Source: a virus. Taken from it: DNA of 64,000 nucleotides. The DNA is taken from positions 1-64,000 of the IMG/VR virus record IMGVR_UViG_3300047510_001256, one strand, 5' to 3'. Of the stretch, positions 21,481 to 34,200 are shown piece by piece. A program made the position numbers and the translations under genes. Each line of letters opens with the position of its first letter. Position 1 is the stretch's first letter. The notes beneath the pieces were generated by a model that saw only the letters and a list, made by a program, of their open reading frames with translations, was not told where the DNA came from and ran no database searches.

Positions 21481-22134
21481 TTAGTAACGTAATACTGGGG
21501 CGTTTATATACCAACCCGTCAATATATATTTATTCTGAGAATAAACAGTTAAACCTCTATGCACATGAGTATATCCTGCAGGCCAAATTACACATGTTCC
21601 TCTTTTGGGTCTGATCCTTCTTTTTTGATATAAAAACTCTGTCTCGCCCTCACCTTCCGGAAGATCATTTAAATATATCATCCAAACCAAAACTCTTTGT
21701 GCCATATCATATCCAGTATCTTCATAATGCCAAACATGATACCCACCCATAGGTTCAGTTCTTTGTAGTTTAGAATCTGTAGCAATTAATGGTGTATTTG
21801 CAAGTTGTCCATATTGATCAATATAATCTAGAAAGCAAGAGTGTAAATATTGATTAAATTCATTACATAATGCCGCAGCAGTATGATTAATCATTACACT
21901 ATAATCTTGACGACCGAGATTTTTAGTTTTGAATTGACGGTCCCCCTCCATGGGTTCAATATCCATTGAATCGTTAAGTTGTAATTGATTGGTCGAACAA
22001 TTCAGTAAAACTTCATCGATATGTTTAATGGCTTTATCACAAACAAATTTAGGAACATGATCTTCCCAAACTCCAATGAAATCATCAAATTTTCCCTCCA
22101 TTAACTCGGGAGGTTTAATTGGTATTATAGACAT
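21481..22134 (-). CDS. prolyl-4-hydroxylase-like 2OG/Fe(II) oxygenase, 217 aa
   Basis: YHVWHYED (H136-x-E138, with D139 adjacent), GYTHVHRG (H190/H192) and K202 fit the P4H-like iron/2-oxoglutarate site, with an unusual HxE or HxxD spacing instead of HxD. The core (VLVWMIYLNDLPEGEGETEF and IWPAGYTH) is typical. It lies directly downstream of a collar protein that has collagen-like PG-rich segments, which is a possible prolyl substrate (inference). Confidence 0.83.
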   Translation of the reverse strand: MSIIPIKPPELMEGKFDDFIGVWEDHVPKFVCDKAIKHIDEVLLNCSTNQLQLNDSMDIEPMEGDRQFKTKNLGRQDYSVMINHTAAALCNEFNQYLHSCFLDYIDQYGQLANTPLIATDSKLQRTEPMGGYHVWHYEDTGYDMAQRVLVWMIYLNDLPEGEGETEFLYQKRRIRPKRGTCVIWPAGYTHVHRGLTVYSQNKYILTGWYINAPVLRY

Positions 22135-22141
22135 AGTATTT

Positions 22142-23260
22142 TCAGTATGCTTTTATTATATATTTAAGACGAAAATATGGACTCATCAACAGAATTTCTT
22201 CCGCGGCCTGTAACCTTACACTCAATGCAGCATCAAACTCTGATCTGGAAGAAGTTTTCATAACTATATTACCAGGATTCAAATTTACACCAGCATCATT
22301 AACTAAATTAATTGTTTTGTTGATGGTTGTGCCTAAATTATTACTTGGATTTGCAACAAAAGTATCGTGTGCAGTCTGATTTGCTGGGTTTAAATTTCCA
22401 TTATACAGAGCTCCACCTGGACCTTCATCATGACCATATGAAGATACTGGTGCTGCCGTTCCCCAAGTGATGTAATGAGAATGAGCTCGTAATGGAGATC
22501 CGCTTCTACTAAAAGTCAGTGGTGTGCCATTAGTTTTATTAACAAATCCAACTCTAGCATCAGAATAGTAGGGACTACCAGAAGATGCTTGATCATCACT
22601 CCTGAGAACATGTCTCATAACATGATCATGCACTGGAGCTGCAGATACTAGTCTAGGTTCTGTGCCATTTGAGCTTCCGGCACTGAAAGATGCAGTTCCA
22701 CTATAGTTTGGCTCAACTTCAGTAGTTGTTTTATCAAATCCAGTTGTAAAAAAACTACCCAATTCAAAAGTATCTTCTGAACTTCCACCAATAGATACTG
22801 GATTGCCAGGACTTCCAGGAGTAATTTCAGACCCTGGAGGTAATTGCCTGACCGTGCTTACATTATATAATCCCCCTTGAGTTCCTGGAGTATCTATAGA
22901 TCCTCCAGGAGTTCCAGTTGGATTGGTGACGGGAGTTAAAGATAATCCAGCACCAATATTACCATCAAGAACTCCAGTTCCCATTAATTTTTTAGATCTA
23001 TAATCTGGTAATCTAAATGTAGAATTTTGTGTTCCACCATAAGTATTACCAAGGACTTGATATAATGCTCGATAATCAGAAACATTAAGTAATCTACCAT
23101 CGCATTCTAACCACCCAGGATACAGTGTTTCTATATTCCAATTTGAAGATTCAGTTGCTAAATTACTACTATTTGTCCAGGTAGATGGTTTTGGAACTGA
23201 AATCACAGTTCCAATCGATGCACCAGTTTTTTGTGTCTGTTTAGAATATCTTACTGCCAT
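22142..23260 (-). CDS. tail-collar-domain protein with PG-rich repeats, 372 aa
   Basis: The N-terminal tail-collar domain (residues 15-90) has GTVISVP, YPGWLECDGRLLN and RLPDYRSKKLMGTG. Next is a Pro/Gly-rich part (residues about 115-160; PTGTPGGS, PGTQGG, PPGSEITPGSPGNP) resembling short collagen-like GXY runs, then a beta-rich region. Such proteins form the tips of short tail fibres or whiskers (T4 gp12-like collar fold). The third of three in tandem. Confidence 0.83.
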   Translation of the reverse strand: MAVRYSKQTQKTGASIGTVISVPKPSTWTNSSNLATESSNWNIETLYPGWLECDGRLLNVSDYRALYQVLGNTYGGTQNSTFRLPDYRSKKLMGTGVLDGNIGAGLSLTPVTNPTGTPGGSIDTPGTQGGLYNVSTVRQLPPGSEITPGSPGNPVSIGGSSEDTFELGSFFTTGFDKTTTEVEPNYSGTASFSAGSSNGTEPRLVSAAPVHDHVMRHVLRSDDQASSGSPYYSDARVGFVNKTNGTPLTFSRSGSPLRAHSHYITWGTAAPVSSYGHDEGPGGALYNGNLNPANQTAHDTFVANPSNNLGTTINKTINLVNDAGVNLNPGNIVMKTSSRSEFDAALSVRLQAAEEILLMSPYFRLKYIIKAY

Positions 23261-23261
23261 T

Positions 23262-24137
23262 TTAAGTTTTAATTAAATATTCAACTAGAATATATTTGTG
23301 CTGTAGATCATCCATTTTGAATGTATTATCCATATTTATCCGTGTTGTCGTAACGATCTGATCAGCAGAAAGATCAAATGCGCTTATATTATGAGTGGTG
23401 GATCTGCTAACTGTAGATCTCTGTAGACTATGATTATGACTTACACCAGTAGCACTTCCTCCTAGTGCAGTTTGAGTCTCTACTTGATCAGAATAGTATC
23501 CAGCTTTTAAATCGCCAGGCCATGTTGCCACTTGGGCCGAAAATGGACCGCTACGAACAACAGCAGCGTTAGAATAATGTCCATGTGGTAGAAGATTATC
23601 TTGCTGAAATGCAGTAGCAGGAACTTGACCGGAAAGTGTTGTTCCGAAATTTTGAGTAGCAGGGAATGGAACTTCTGTCTGAGGAACAGCAAACTCACCA
23701 GAGAAAAAAGTTTCAATTTCTTCACCTCTATTTAAACTCATTTCAACTTCCAAACCAACTCTAGTAGTTTCAACACCAGTATTTGGATTTAAAATTACCA
23801 AATTATCATAAATTCCACTTGCATTAGATGCTTTTACATATTTTGATCCCAAATCTGGCAACTGAAATTGTCCCAAAGTTAAATCATCATTAGCCTCTTC
23901 TAATGAGAATCCTTCTTTAGCAAATTTACAATCAGATCCAATTCCCAATATTTCTGCTAGAGCTCTAAAATCTCTGGCCTTGTAAATTAATCCATTGCAC
24001 CTTAAAAATCCTGCGGGGACATAATTAACCCAATCAGTTCCTTCAGGATTTGTTCCATCTAGATATCTACCAAATGGCATTATGGTTCCAGTAACTATTC
24101 CGTATTTTCCCTTCTCAAACGAATAATTTTTTGCCAT
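23262..24137 (-). CDS. tail-collar-domain protein, 291 aa
   Basis: N-terminal collar domain: TGTIMPFGRYLD, PAGFLRCNGLIY, FQLPDLGSKYVKAS. The rest is beta-rich with repeated Asn/Ser/Thr and a C-terminal ILVEYLIKT strand shared in position with its neighbours. Likely trimeric short tail-fibre subunit. One-base gap to the next gene. Confidence 0.82.
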   Translation of the reverse strand: MAKNYSFEKGKYGIVTGTIMPFGRYLDGTNPEGTDWVNYVPAGFLRCNGLIYKARDFRALAEILGIGSDCKFAKEGFSLEEANDDLTLGQFQLPDLGSKYVKASNASGIYDNLVILNPNTGVETTRVGLEVEMSLNRGEEIETFFSGEFAVPQTEVPFPATQNFGTTLSGQVPATAFQQDNLLPHGHYSNAAVVRSGPFSAQVATWPGDLKAGYYSDQVETQTALGGSATGVSHNHSLQRSTVSRSTTHNISAFDLSADQIVTTTRINMDNTFKMDDLQHKYILVEYLIKT

Positions 24138-24139
24138 TT

Positions 24140-25213
24140 TTAGTATGCCCTTATAATGTGGATTATGGATAATGAAGGTGTGTCTATATTATCTACTCGT
24201 ATTGTTGCTATTTGTTCTGTGCCCTCATTGATTGGAGTAACATTTCCAGTTCCAATAGTGTTAATACTTATAGTATTTGGAGTCCTTACACTGCCAATAG
24301 TTATTGTAAAATCAACAGAATCATGTGTATGTCCTAATGCCCTACTAACAAAATTAACTTCTGGATGATTTAATGCAACTGGATATCCAAATCTACCACC
24401 ATTTCCAGTATTATTTGACTCTAATGTATCATCTGAAGGTTGTAAAAAATTTCTAACTCCAGAAATATTTGATGCTTCTAATTGACCAGTAGCGTATTCA
24501 TTTCTACTAGCTCCGCCAGATTGTAAATTATACCCCAAATTATTACCAGATGCTGATTCCGGGATGACATATGATGATCGATCAAATTCAGCGTTTGAGT
24601 TTGATTCGGAAGTATAGAAAGAAACATTTTCACAATCATCAGGACAAAAGAATCCACAATTAGTCAATTCACCACCTTGACAACGCTCAACCCATTGAGA
24701 AGCCGGACCAACGGAACTATATCCATTTTGAGATGTATGACTATGACCACCCATATGGTGATCTCCCATCAATCTAGGAATAATAGATACACTTTCTCCA
24801 TAAGACGGAGGATTAATACCTATTCCAGTTACAGACGCACTAAAAGTATTTCTCGTAGAAATACCAAATCTTAAATCTATATTAGATACAGTGCCAGCAG
24901 TGCTATTAGCAGTATCCGTACCTATTCTTGCCGCAAAGTTACTGGACATTCCCAATCCAGATATATTCTGATGATTTGGATGGAAGTCAGCAATTGCTTT
25001 AGATAAAAGTTGAGGTAAATTGAATGTGATACCATCACCACCGTAGCGAGTACCGATTATTTCATACAACAGAGGAAAATCTTGTGGTGAGATTGTAGCA
25101 CCATCACATTTTAACCACCCAGGTGGAATGCTACTTATGTTACCAGCCCATGGAATTATAGTTCCTATGGAGCAAGATTTCATCGATTTGACATTATTGT
25201 AATGCGTTGCCAT
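24140..25213 (-). CDS. tail-collar-domain protein, 357 aa
   Basis: N-terminal collar domain: IGTIIPWAGNISSIPPGWLK, CDGATISPQDFPLLYEIIG, RYGGDGITFNLPQLL. A Cys-rich insert (CQGGELTNCGFFCPDDCE, residues about 180-197) is unusual for a tail fibre and could form disulfides or bind metal. The end (SIIHIIRAY) resembles the ends of the other two. Probably a receptor-contacting fibre. Confidence 0.82.
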   Translation of the reverse strand: MATHYNNVKSMKSCSIGTIIPWAGNISSIPPGWLKCDGATISPQDFPLLYEIIGTRYGGDGITFNLPQLLSKAIADFHPNHQNISGLGMSSNFAARIGTDTANSTAGTVSNIDLRFGISTRNTFSASVTGIGINPPSYGESVSIIPRLMGDHHMGGHSHTSQNGYSSVGPASQWVERCQGGELTNCGFFCPDDCENVSFYTSESNSNAEFDRSSYVIPESASGNNLGYNLQSGGASRNEYATGQLEASNISGVRNFLQPSDDTLESNNTGNGGRFGYPVALNHPEVNFVSRALGHTHDSVDFTITIGSVRTPNTISINTIGTGNVTPINEGTEQIATIRVDNIDTPSLSIIHIIRAY

Positions 25214-25216
25214 TTA

Positions 25217-28200
25217 TCAAATCTCCATTAAATGCCACCCTCTGTTTGAAGATGGAATTGAATTACCATCTCCATCAGTAGCACCTGCGTAGATAAGTCC
25301 AAATGCAGCATTTGGCGTATTAATAATTAATTCCCCACCACTATATATTCCTGAAGTAAGACCAATATTTGTTCCTGTTGTATCTCCCTGTATTGCAACA
25401 CCAGATGGTGCTCTGAGAACCAATTGTGTATTATATTTTAAACTTCCTCCAACGTCAACGATTCTAATCATATCTCCAGTTTGTGCTGTTGTTGGTAGTT
25501 TTAATATCAAGGCAGCATTGGATCCAGAAGGTCTAACGAAATAATTTGTATTTGATTTTAAAAGTTCACTTGGTCCAATTGATGCTTCACTATTTGAATC
25601 AGTGCTAATGAATACCCACTTAAATCCTCCAGTATTTGTAATGTAATTAGTGATTCCGGCAAAATCAATAGATCCAGTAGAGTTAATAGCAAATTTTTCG
25701 ATACCACCAGAATTAATAGTAAAGTCGCCACCATCTAATGTTAGGTCTCCCCCAATTGTTACATTATCAGCAAATGTTGCATCATTAGCACTAAGACTAA
25801 GAACTGTAGCACCAGTGCTGGATTTAATATCATTTCCATTGATCTGTAGATCTCCAGCAACAGTAACATTTGCGCCAGATAAAGTTAAAGCAACATTTGT
25901 GCTTGAACTAATGTCATTTCCAGCAACTGTCAGGTCGCCAGAAATAAACAGATTTCCAGTAGAATTAGTAAGCGTTAATTTATTGGAAGTTCCTGCAGAA
26001 TCGTTAATGATGAAGTTTCCGCCATTTATAGTTAAATTATTTGGCGTATTAAATGTTGCATTTCCGTCAACATTTAAAGATCCATTAAAATCAATTGGTC
26101 CATAAACCGTCAATCCTCCATTAGTAATATTATCACTAATTAAGGTAGCACCAGTAATTGTATCAATTTCAAATTTTAAGACGTTTGCACCGTTATAAAC
26201 CTGAAACTTTTTATTAATTGCTGATGTGGATGCTCCAACTAATATAGCTTCTCCTGTAGTTCCAGAAGTATTTCTAGACAGGAATAAGTAACTTCCTTGT
26301 GATAGTTCTCCACCAAATTCAGCAAGAGAGACTACATCGGTTGTTCCAGTTCCGTCAACGTTAGAAGTTAACCAAGTGCTATCAAATGACGTAATTACTT
26401 TTCTAATTGTAGTTGCGTCTGGGTGATCAGTTCTTGTAGGTAAGAATGTTCCGTATGGTTGTCTCTCAACAATAAGATAATATGGAGAAGCATTAACTCT
26501 TCTCAATCCTCCTATAGAAACTCTAACAATTTCAGGGTGACTAGAACCAGAAACTGCAGTATCAATTAAAAGATCATTTCCTTCCGAAATACCAACTGGT
26601 GCATTAACAATTGGTAAATAGTATTGATTTCCAGTTAAAGCAGCAAGTGCTGTCCCATCATCTGCTGTATAGGTAGGAATTGCTTGCTGGAAGAAAGTTC
26701 CTCCCCAAGTTCCTGCACCAGCAGTATCCAACACATTTGTAGTAGTTGTAATTATAACAAAATCAACATTTTTATCAGCAGGAATGCCGGATGGTGTTCC
26801 TGTATGTGTTGTCTGAGTTGATCCCAATCTAGATCGTGTTGCATTAAATGAAAATGCTGCTGTTCCACCAACAACTATAGAATTTCCTTTTACACTTAGA
26901 GTTGCATCAACCGTCAAACTATTGCGGATAGTTGTTGTTCCACCCTGAGCACCCATAGTAACAAGTGCTGCGTTTGTTGCAAAATTTAATGTTGAGGTTG
27001 CTCCAGAATTACTAAAGAAATTAACAGTGCCAGCAGATCCAGTAACATCTAATGTATCACTAAATGCTTTGTTTAATCCAATTGACAGATCTCCCCAAAT
27101 ATTGGTTTGCTTTGTCTTTATTGTGGTAAAGCTCAATGATTGATTTCTGCTGTATGCTCCACCAATATTAACTCTAGATACTGCAGAAGTTGTGCTAGCG
27201 TTTCCTAGCGTAATAGTGAATGTATCCGAGGTATTTCCAATATCAATTGTTTGTGTGGCAGCAAGATTACCAATATTGATAACCTGAGTTGTGGATTCAA
27301 CATTACCAATTGCGATTGTAGAAGCTCTGCTGGCAAAATTAACTACTTCTGCCCAAGTTGTAAGATTTGCTGTTCCAACAAATCCACTATTTGAGATGAA
27401 ATTGAAAGTTCCAGTAGTAATACTAGTTCTTACATCAGCAGTGTTAGTTCCACCTCCTCCATTAATGTCAATATCATTTTCAAATAAGAAGTCTCCAGTA
27501 ATTCTAGCATTTCCTTTGACTACAAAATTTCTATCAAGGTCGCTCAATTGAGTGTTGATTCCAACTCTGCCGCCACTTTGATAAGTAGTGCCAGGTGTTG
27601 TTGCATCTGTAGTTGCTATTCTGAATGTAGCAGCATTTTGCGAAATTAAAGTATCAGTAGAATTGAGGAAATTGTAACCAAGGACAAATGCATTATTTAA
27701 TGATTGTGCAACTCTATTAGAAGGATTAGACTGACTTCTATAATCAGGAACTGCCTTACCAGTAATAAAAACATTACCAACAACGTCAAGATTTGCTCTA
27801 GGATCAGTTGTTGCCGAGTCAACATAAGAGTTACTGTAGGCACTATGAGGTGATCTAGCAACTGTGTTAATGCCTACTCTATAATCTCCAAGTGTTGAAG
27901 TAAAGGTTCTAATTGATTCAGAACCAATAACTCCCAGTTCTTTCCAGTTTGAATTGGTAACAGATACTTGAGCACCCTGTCCAATTCCAACCGCATTCCA
28001 ATTTTCTACTAAATCAAATGTAACTAATCCATTGACTTCAATATCAATAAATTCGCCATCAATATCCCAAGTATCTTCGTGAATTGTAAATCTTCCATTA
28101 AATCTTTGTTCCAATTCTTGACCATCAACATTAATGGTGCGAATAATAGAATCTAAAGTAAGACCATATGATAGATTTAATTCTCTATTTGTGATGGGAG

Positions 28201-31200
28201 ATCCACCAACTCCACCAGATACAGACCAGATTAAACGAATCAGATTAGTTGCAGTGTATCCTTCTCCGCCACCAGTTCCAACTTCTAAATTTAATGTTGC
28301 ATCATTAATTTTTGGAGTTGCTACAGTTTGAATCAATGAATTTGGAATAATTTCAAAAGTATTGGCATAAATCCAACCTAAAGATCCGGATTTACCTACT
28401 TCTTTACCTTTAAATAGTATATCACCGGGGATAGGTTGATTTCCAGTATTTCCATAATAAACATCTTGATCTGAAAATAGTTTATTTGAATTTAAATTTG
28501 TAGGTGAATAAATTTCCGGAGATTGCTCTGGAGTTGTATTTGATGGAGATCCCCCACTTTCCTGGAAATTATAGTGAGTCCTGATTGAATAATCTTGACC
28601 AGAAGCTCCCGATGCACCATTTCCTCTAGGATTAATTGCAAATATTGCAGAATTAATTCTATTTTTCGATAAACGAATATCCCCTAATTTTTCATCCGGA
28701 AATGCAGTTCTATCTAATGTTGGATCTTCACCAAGAACACTTGGATCAACTAGACTTAGAATTGACAGAGCAGCAACTGGTTCTTTGGCATCATTTGGTT
28801 GAACTCTTATTGTAACTGGTTGTGAAAAATCCGCAGTTCCTTTAACAGTAATTTTTTCTCTAAATGTAACTGGTGAAGTAAACGTAGTTACCAAAGCAGA
28901 TCCAAGATCATCATCTTCTTCGCCAAATCCAACTAATTCTGCAGATTCTAAGAATGATTCTTCACCAGTAATACCATTAATCTTCTTGTTACCGATGTAA
29001 AGGTCTCCATTGGAGTTTAATCCAGTGTAGAATACGATACCACCATCCTCTCTCTTTGCCTGAGCATAGAAGTCTTGCTTATCAGTAAGAATAACTTCCT
29101 GACGTAGTGGGAAACCAGTTGAGTAGTTACCAGGACCAAATCCAAGATACTCAAAGGTGTGGTTTCCAGAACGAGCAATAGATGGTCTACGAAGTTCTAC
29201 ATAGAGTCTTTCTTCTGTTGGAAACAGCGAGGTTCCTCTAATTGGAATGAGTCTATCTTCAGATCCAGATTCAGCATTTCCAACTTGTGCCCTCAATCTA
29301 GCGTCAACAGAATATTCTGGAGCAACATCAACATATTCATCATATTCATATTCATTAAGTGCTGGACTATTAACTAAAAATGTTACTGCTTCCTTCGTGG
29401 AACTGAATTTTGAGTTGTTAACAGTAACTAATCCATGAACATAATTATCGGCAGCAGAGTATGATGCTGGAGGATCATTAATTTCATCACCATAATAATC
29501 AGAATCTAATTTTTCATACCATAAAGGATCATCTTTGTAATTTTGTGGATAAATGTATGCTACTGGTTGCGAGAATTTAAAGTTTCTGAAATTATTTCCA
29601 ACACCTGGACCTGTTGGGAACGGAGAAACATTTCCTTTCAGACAAGTTAGATAGTAAATACCATCTTGTTGTCCGGGAATTCTTTCCTTAATTTCTTCAA
29701 TATCAAAAATGTAGAATGTATCTTCAATTTCTCCAACATCTTCTACACTATCAATATAAAATTCTGCTCCAGTGTCATCGGAAACAATGTCGCCGGGCAC
29801 TAGAGTGAATACATTTGATCCTTTAAGGGAGTAAAGATAATCACTCTTTAATGACTTACTATTTCCATTTGCATCACCCACGCTATCTGGTTTTGCTAGA
29901 AGTTTTGCAAACACTGTAGATCCAAGAGGTGTAGAACCTCCCTGGAAAAACGTCGTTTGATTTATTTTACTGAAATTGATTTCACCATCAGTAATATTTT
30001 TAATTATTAAATAATGATCTTGATTAGTTACAGAACTTGATGTAAATGGTTTATCAGATGTTGTAAAATATCCGTGTAAATAACCAGTGCCAGAACTATG
30101 CCCAGACCATTGAATTAAATTTCCATTGGTATTTGAAGTGGCATTTGCGGAGAAAATTCCAACTGAACCCTGTGGGGGTTCAATTTTAACTATTGTAAAT
30201 TTTTCATTCTTAATTGCTTGATTTAAAATAGTGTGGTCAAAAGCAACAACTTCTAAGTAACTAAAGTTTGTTCCGCTTCCATTATCTTGGGAAATAATTT
30301 TTGCTGATTGAATAGTAAAAGCAATTTTTCCGTTTTTAGTCTCTACAACTTTTGGATTACTATATGGATCATATTTAGGTTCTATAATACTCCCATATGT
30401 TTTTCTATCCCAACCAATTTGCTCATCTGTATTATCAAAATCTGGATTTATGCCAGAATTATTTAAAAATTTGGCAATTGACGAAGAAGAATACCCAGCT
30501 TCCTCTAAGTGACTATCGGAAATAATTGGTTTGAGTACAATTTTTTGTGGTAATAATCTTCGTTTGTTGTCTGTTCTGATTTTTAATACAAATCCATTTA
30601 ATGGATCTCTAACTGTCTCTAGATATTTTGGAATTACATATCTAAGTTTGTAAATTCTATCTTCTTTAATTCTATCATCATTAACTCTTTCAAAGAATGT
30701 ATCGGATGTCCTGACCTCTCCAGGATTTGGTCCGGAATATACATTGCCAGAATTAAATCTATACAAAATATGATTTGTATTTTCATTATCTTCATCACTA
30801 ATTTCGTCCACACAACGTAAATACCACTGTCCAGTTGAATTTCTGACAGATTGATTACTAGTTGGTTTTGGTTCAAATCTCAGTGGAGAAAATCTCTTAT
30901 TTGAATATGTTAAAAATGTAAGATTTCCATTTAAAACAACACGATTTACATCATTTTTGGAATCATCGTATGATGTATAAATTGTAAATTCATTTGGACT
31001 ATAATATCTAACCCAAAATTCATCTTGGGGATCTAAAGTTACTTGAGTAGTTACACCAGCAACAGAAATAGTTCTTACAGGTAAATTTGATCCATTAATT
31101 GGTCTAAAGAATACTTTTTGGTGATCAATTGGATCAATAGAGTCAGAAGGAATATCAAATGAGTGTGAGACTGAAGTTTTTAATACACCAGTTCCTGCAT

Positions 31201-34200
31201 CTGTAGATACAGAAGTTATATATTGATATAAATCATATTGTGCATCTAAAATATATTTGTTTACTTCAATTACTACATCAGGATTTATTGAATCAGTTTC
31301 TGGAGAGTAAATATAATTACCTGCTTTTGCATTTTCTAAAGTTGTTGCAAGTAAGAAGACCTGTTGATCAGATCCATCGAAAATTGTGGTGCTTGAGAAA
31401 TCTTCCGGAGAAGTTTTTCTTCCTGGAGCAATTACATAATATGTTGTATTAGTATTAAATCCTTTTGGTAGGCGAATAACTCTAGGATCTGGATTAGTTC
31501 CTGGAGCAGGTTTTGGAGAAAGACGAACAGCTGTTCCTGTTTCCATTTGGTGAGCTTGTCCACCAACTATAGTGAAGAGTGTTGCTCTCCTAGAAAGAAC
31601 CGAGAAGTCTGTAGTTGGTTCAATTTTATCGACACCAGCATTTTCTGGATCTGAAGATAAAATACTTGTAATGTCTACAAAATATCCATCAATAATTGTT
31701 TCAATGTCGTCGTATTCAGTTTCATTATTTAATACATTAACTGTATCTTTAGGGATAGTATCATCATAGATAGTTCTTTCAGTTGAGAAAATACCATCTC
31801 TTACGGCAACAGGTCCATTTGGATATGATGTAAATTCAGTTTCGTCTCTTAATGTAAAATAAAGAATTGCACCAGTTAACTCCTGTGTTGCTACCTTAGT
31901 TTGTGAGGATGGATTAAAATATTGACCTGGATCCACGCCAAAATTATAAGATCCTTTTACGCCAATTTCAATATTTGTATCATCAATAATAGATCTAATA
32001 TAAGAACCGGGTGGAATTGTTGCAGTTGGAGATCCAGTTGGTTCCGTCTGAGTTAATGAATCGTAAGAAGAGTATGAAGTAACCTTCATACCAACAACTA
32101 ATCCCTTTGTTGATGGGACTTCAATAATACTACTGCTTGTTTCAGTTTTGCATCCAGTCAGTAGGTAATTCCAGTTACGCATTGCTGCGAGGCAAAAATC
32201 TTTTGTTACGCCAAGAGCATCAATTGTTTCACTTAACTCATTTTCAATGTAAATTAATTCATTTGCAGAAAAATATCCTTCTGCTGTCTGAACGCTATTA
32301 ACATTTCCCCCAAGTCTCAAATCTTTAACTACAGCATCTACATAATAACCAATATCTCTTTTACATGTAAGGATGTCAATATTTGAATTATTCAAAAGAT
32401 CGGGATATTTTGCGGTAATATATCCATACACTTCATCTTGAATGAATTGTTTATTATATCCAATTAAATTAGAAGCATCCTGTGCTCTCTGATTAATGGT
32501 AATTCCAGTAGGATTTAAGAAATTTACAGAAACATTATACGTTTCAATTCCTGTTGGAGTTAAAGTTGCTTCAAATAAATTATTTCCACCTGGAGTAATT
32601 GGTTCCAATTCAACATATAATTTTTCTCCCGGTCTAGCACCAAGTCGGTATCCACTTAATGTTGAGGCTGGTTTTTTAGATGGATCATATGCTTCGTTGG
32701 TTCCTAAGTAAAGACGAGTAAAATTACCAGGATCGTTTGAAGTTGGAACATCAATTGGATAGTATGGAATTTCAGTTGAATTAATAGAATCACCAAAAAT
32801 AGTAGGGCGATATCCACCAACAATTTGCTGAGGTGGGATAATATGAGTAATATATCCACCCTTATCCTGGTTAAATGAGTATCCTTTATGACCTACAGAG
32901 TGAAGTGAAGTGTTACCGAAGTTTGAGTTGGAGTTGGTGATGGACATGTCGCCACCAGATTCCATCAAGAAGTGGTCAAAGAATCCCACAGCAAACACAG
33001 ACACACACTGAACGAATGCATCATCTGAAGCACGAATGTGGAAGTTTCTCCATTCATCCTTCCAGTAAGAATCGCCCTTTGCATGATAAGGAACAGAAGC
33101 AAAGGCATCTGTTAACGATGCTTGATTCCAAGTGTTAGTAAATTCATCGTAGCGAATGAATGCTCTATCGTCTTTCTGCAGGGATACACCAGTATATTGA
33201 GCGACAACCATGGATCTAAATCCAGTTGACTTGGATCCATTTGCCCACATACCGCATAGACCCCAGATCGAACGAATCGAACAGTTGAATACATATGGAG
33301 ATGCAGATTCAACAGAGTCAATTTCAGCTTGAACTACAGCATTTGAATTGAGTGAGGAACCTGATGTATATACAGCATTATTTGTAAGTCCTAATCCAGC
33401 TGCTACCTTTCCAGGAATTTCGTAAGTGAATACTTTGGGATTATTAGCATCAATGCTTGCTACTTTAAATGTGCCGTTTAACTCTTCGTCTAAACCAAGA
33501 TTTAATACTGCAACATACTGATCCTTAAAATAACCATGATTAACTTTAGTTGTTACATTTAATACTAATTTTTGATTGGGTTCACCTAAGTTGGTATCTA
33601 CTGGTTTAATACTTTCGATAAAAGTTGTATCCGAAAGAGGTCCAACAATTCTATTTTCCTGAACCAATACATCAAATTCACCAGGATCATCAATAGTTGG
33701 TTGATATTTTGAAAACGCAACGGCAACTTTTTTATAATAAGCATCTAATTCAAAATTTTCTGCATATTCCATAATGCAGATTTTGTGGTGTGAATATTCA
33801 GGAACAGCTAAATTAGTAACATTTCCTTTTTGGTAATATACTTTACCAACTTTATCGGCAGAATCATACAATGGAGAATTTGAAGAGAGGTCTCCGTCTT
33901 TAATTGTAAACTGCCAAATATAACAACCACCAGTTAAATTAAATATTGATGTTCTTTCTTGTGTTCCATCAGATGGATCAGGAACATAGAGTGGTCTTAC
34001 AATAGTTCTACGAAGATCATATCCAACCAGTGAGCAACCTCTAGGAACAATTGCACCACCAGTAGAAGCATTGAACTTCCAATAGATATTGTCTGGACTT
34101 CTTAAATCTATGATGGAATTATCTTCCCACTGTCCAGTTGCCTGGTTAAAATTAAAGATAGGAAGTTCACCAAAAGTTTCTGGTTCTGTGCGATCACCTA

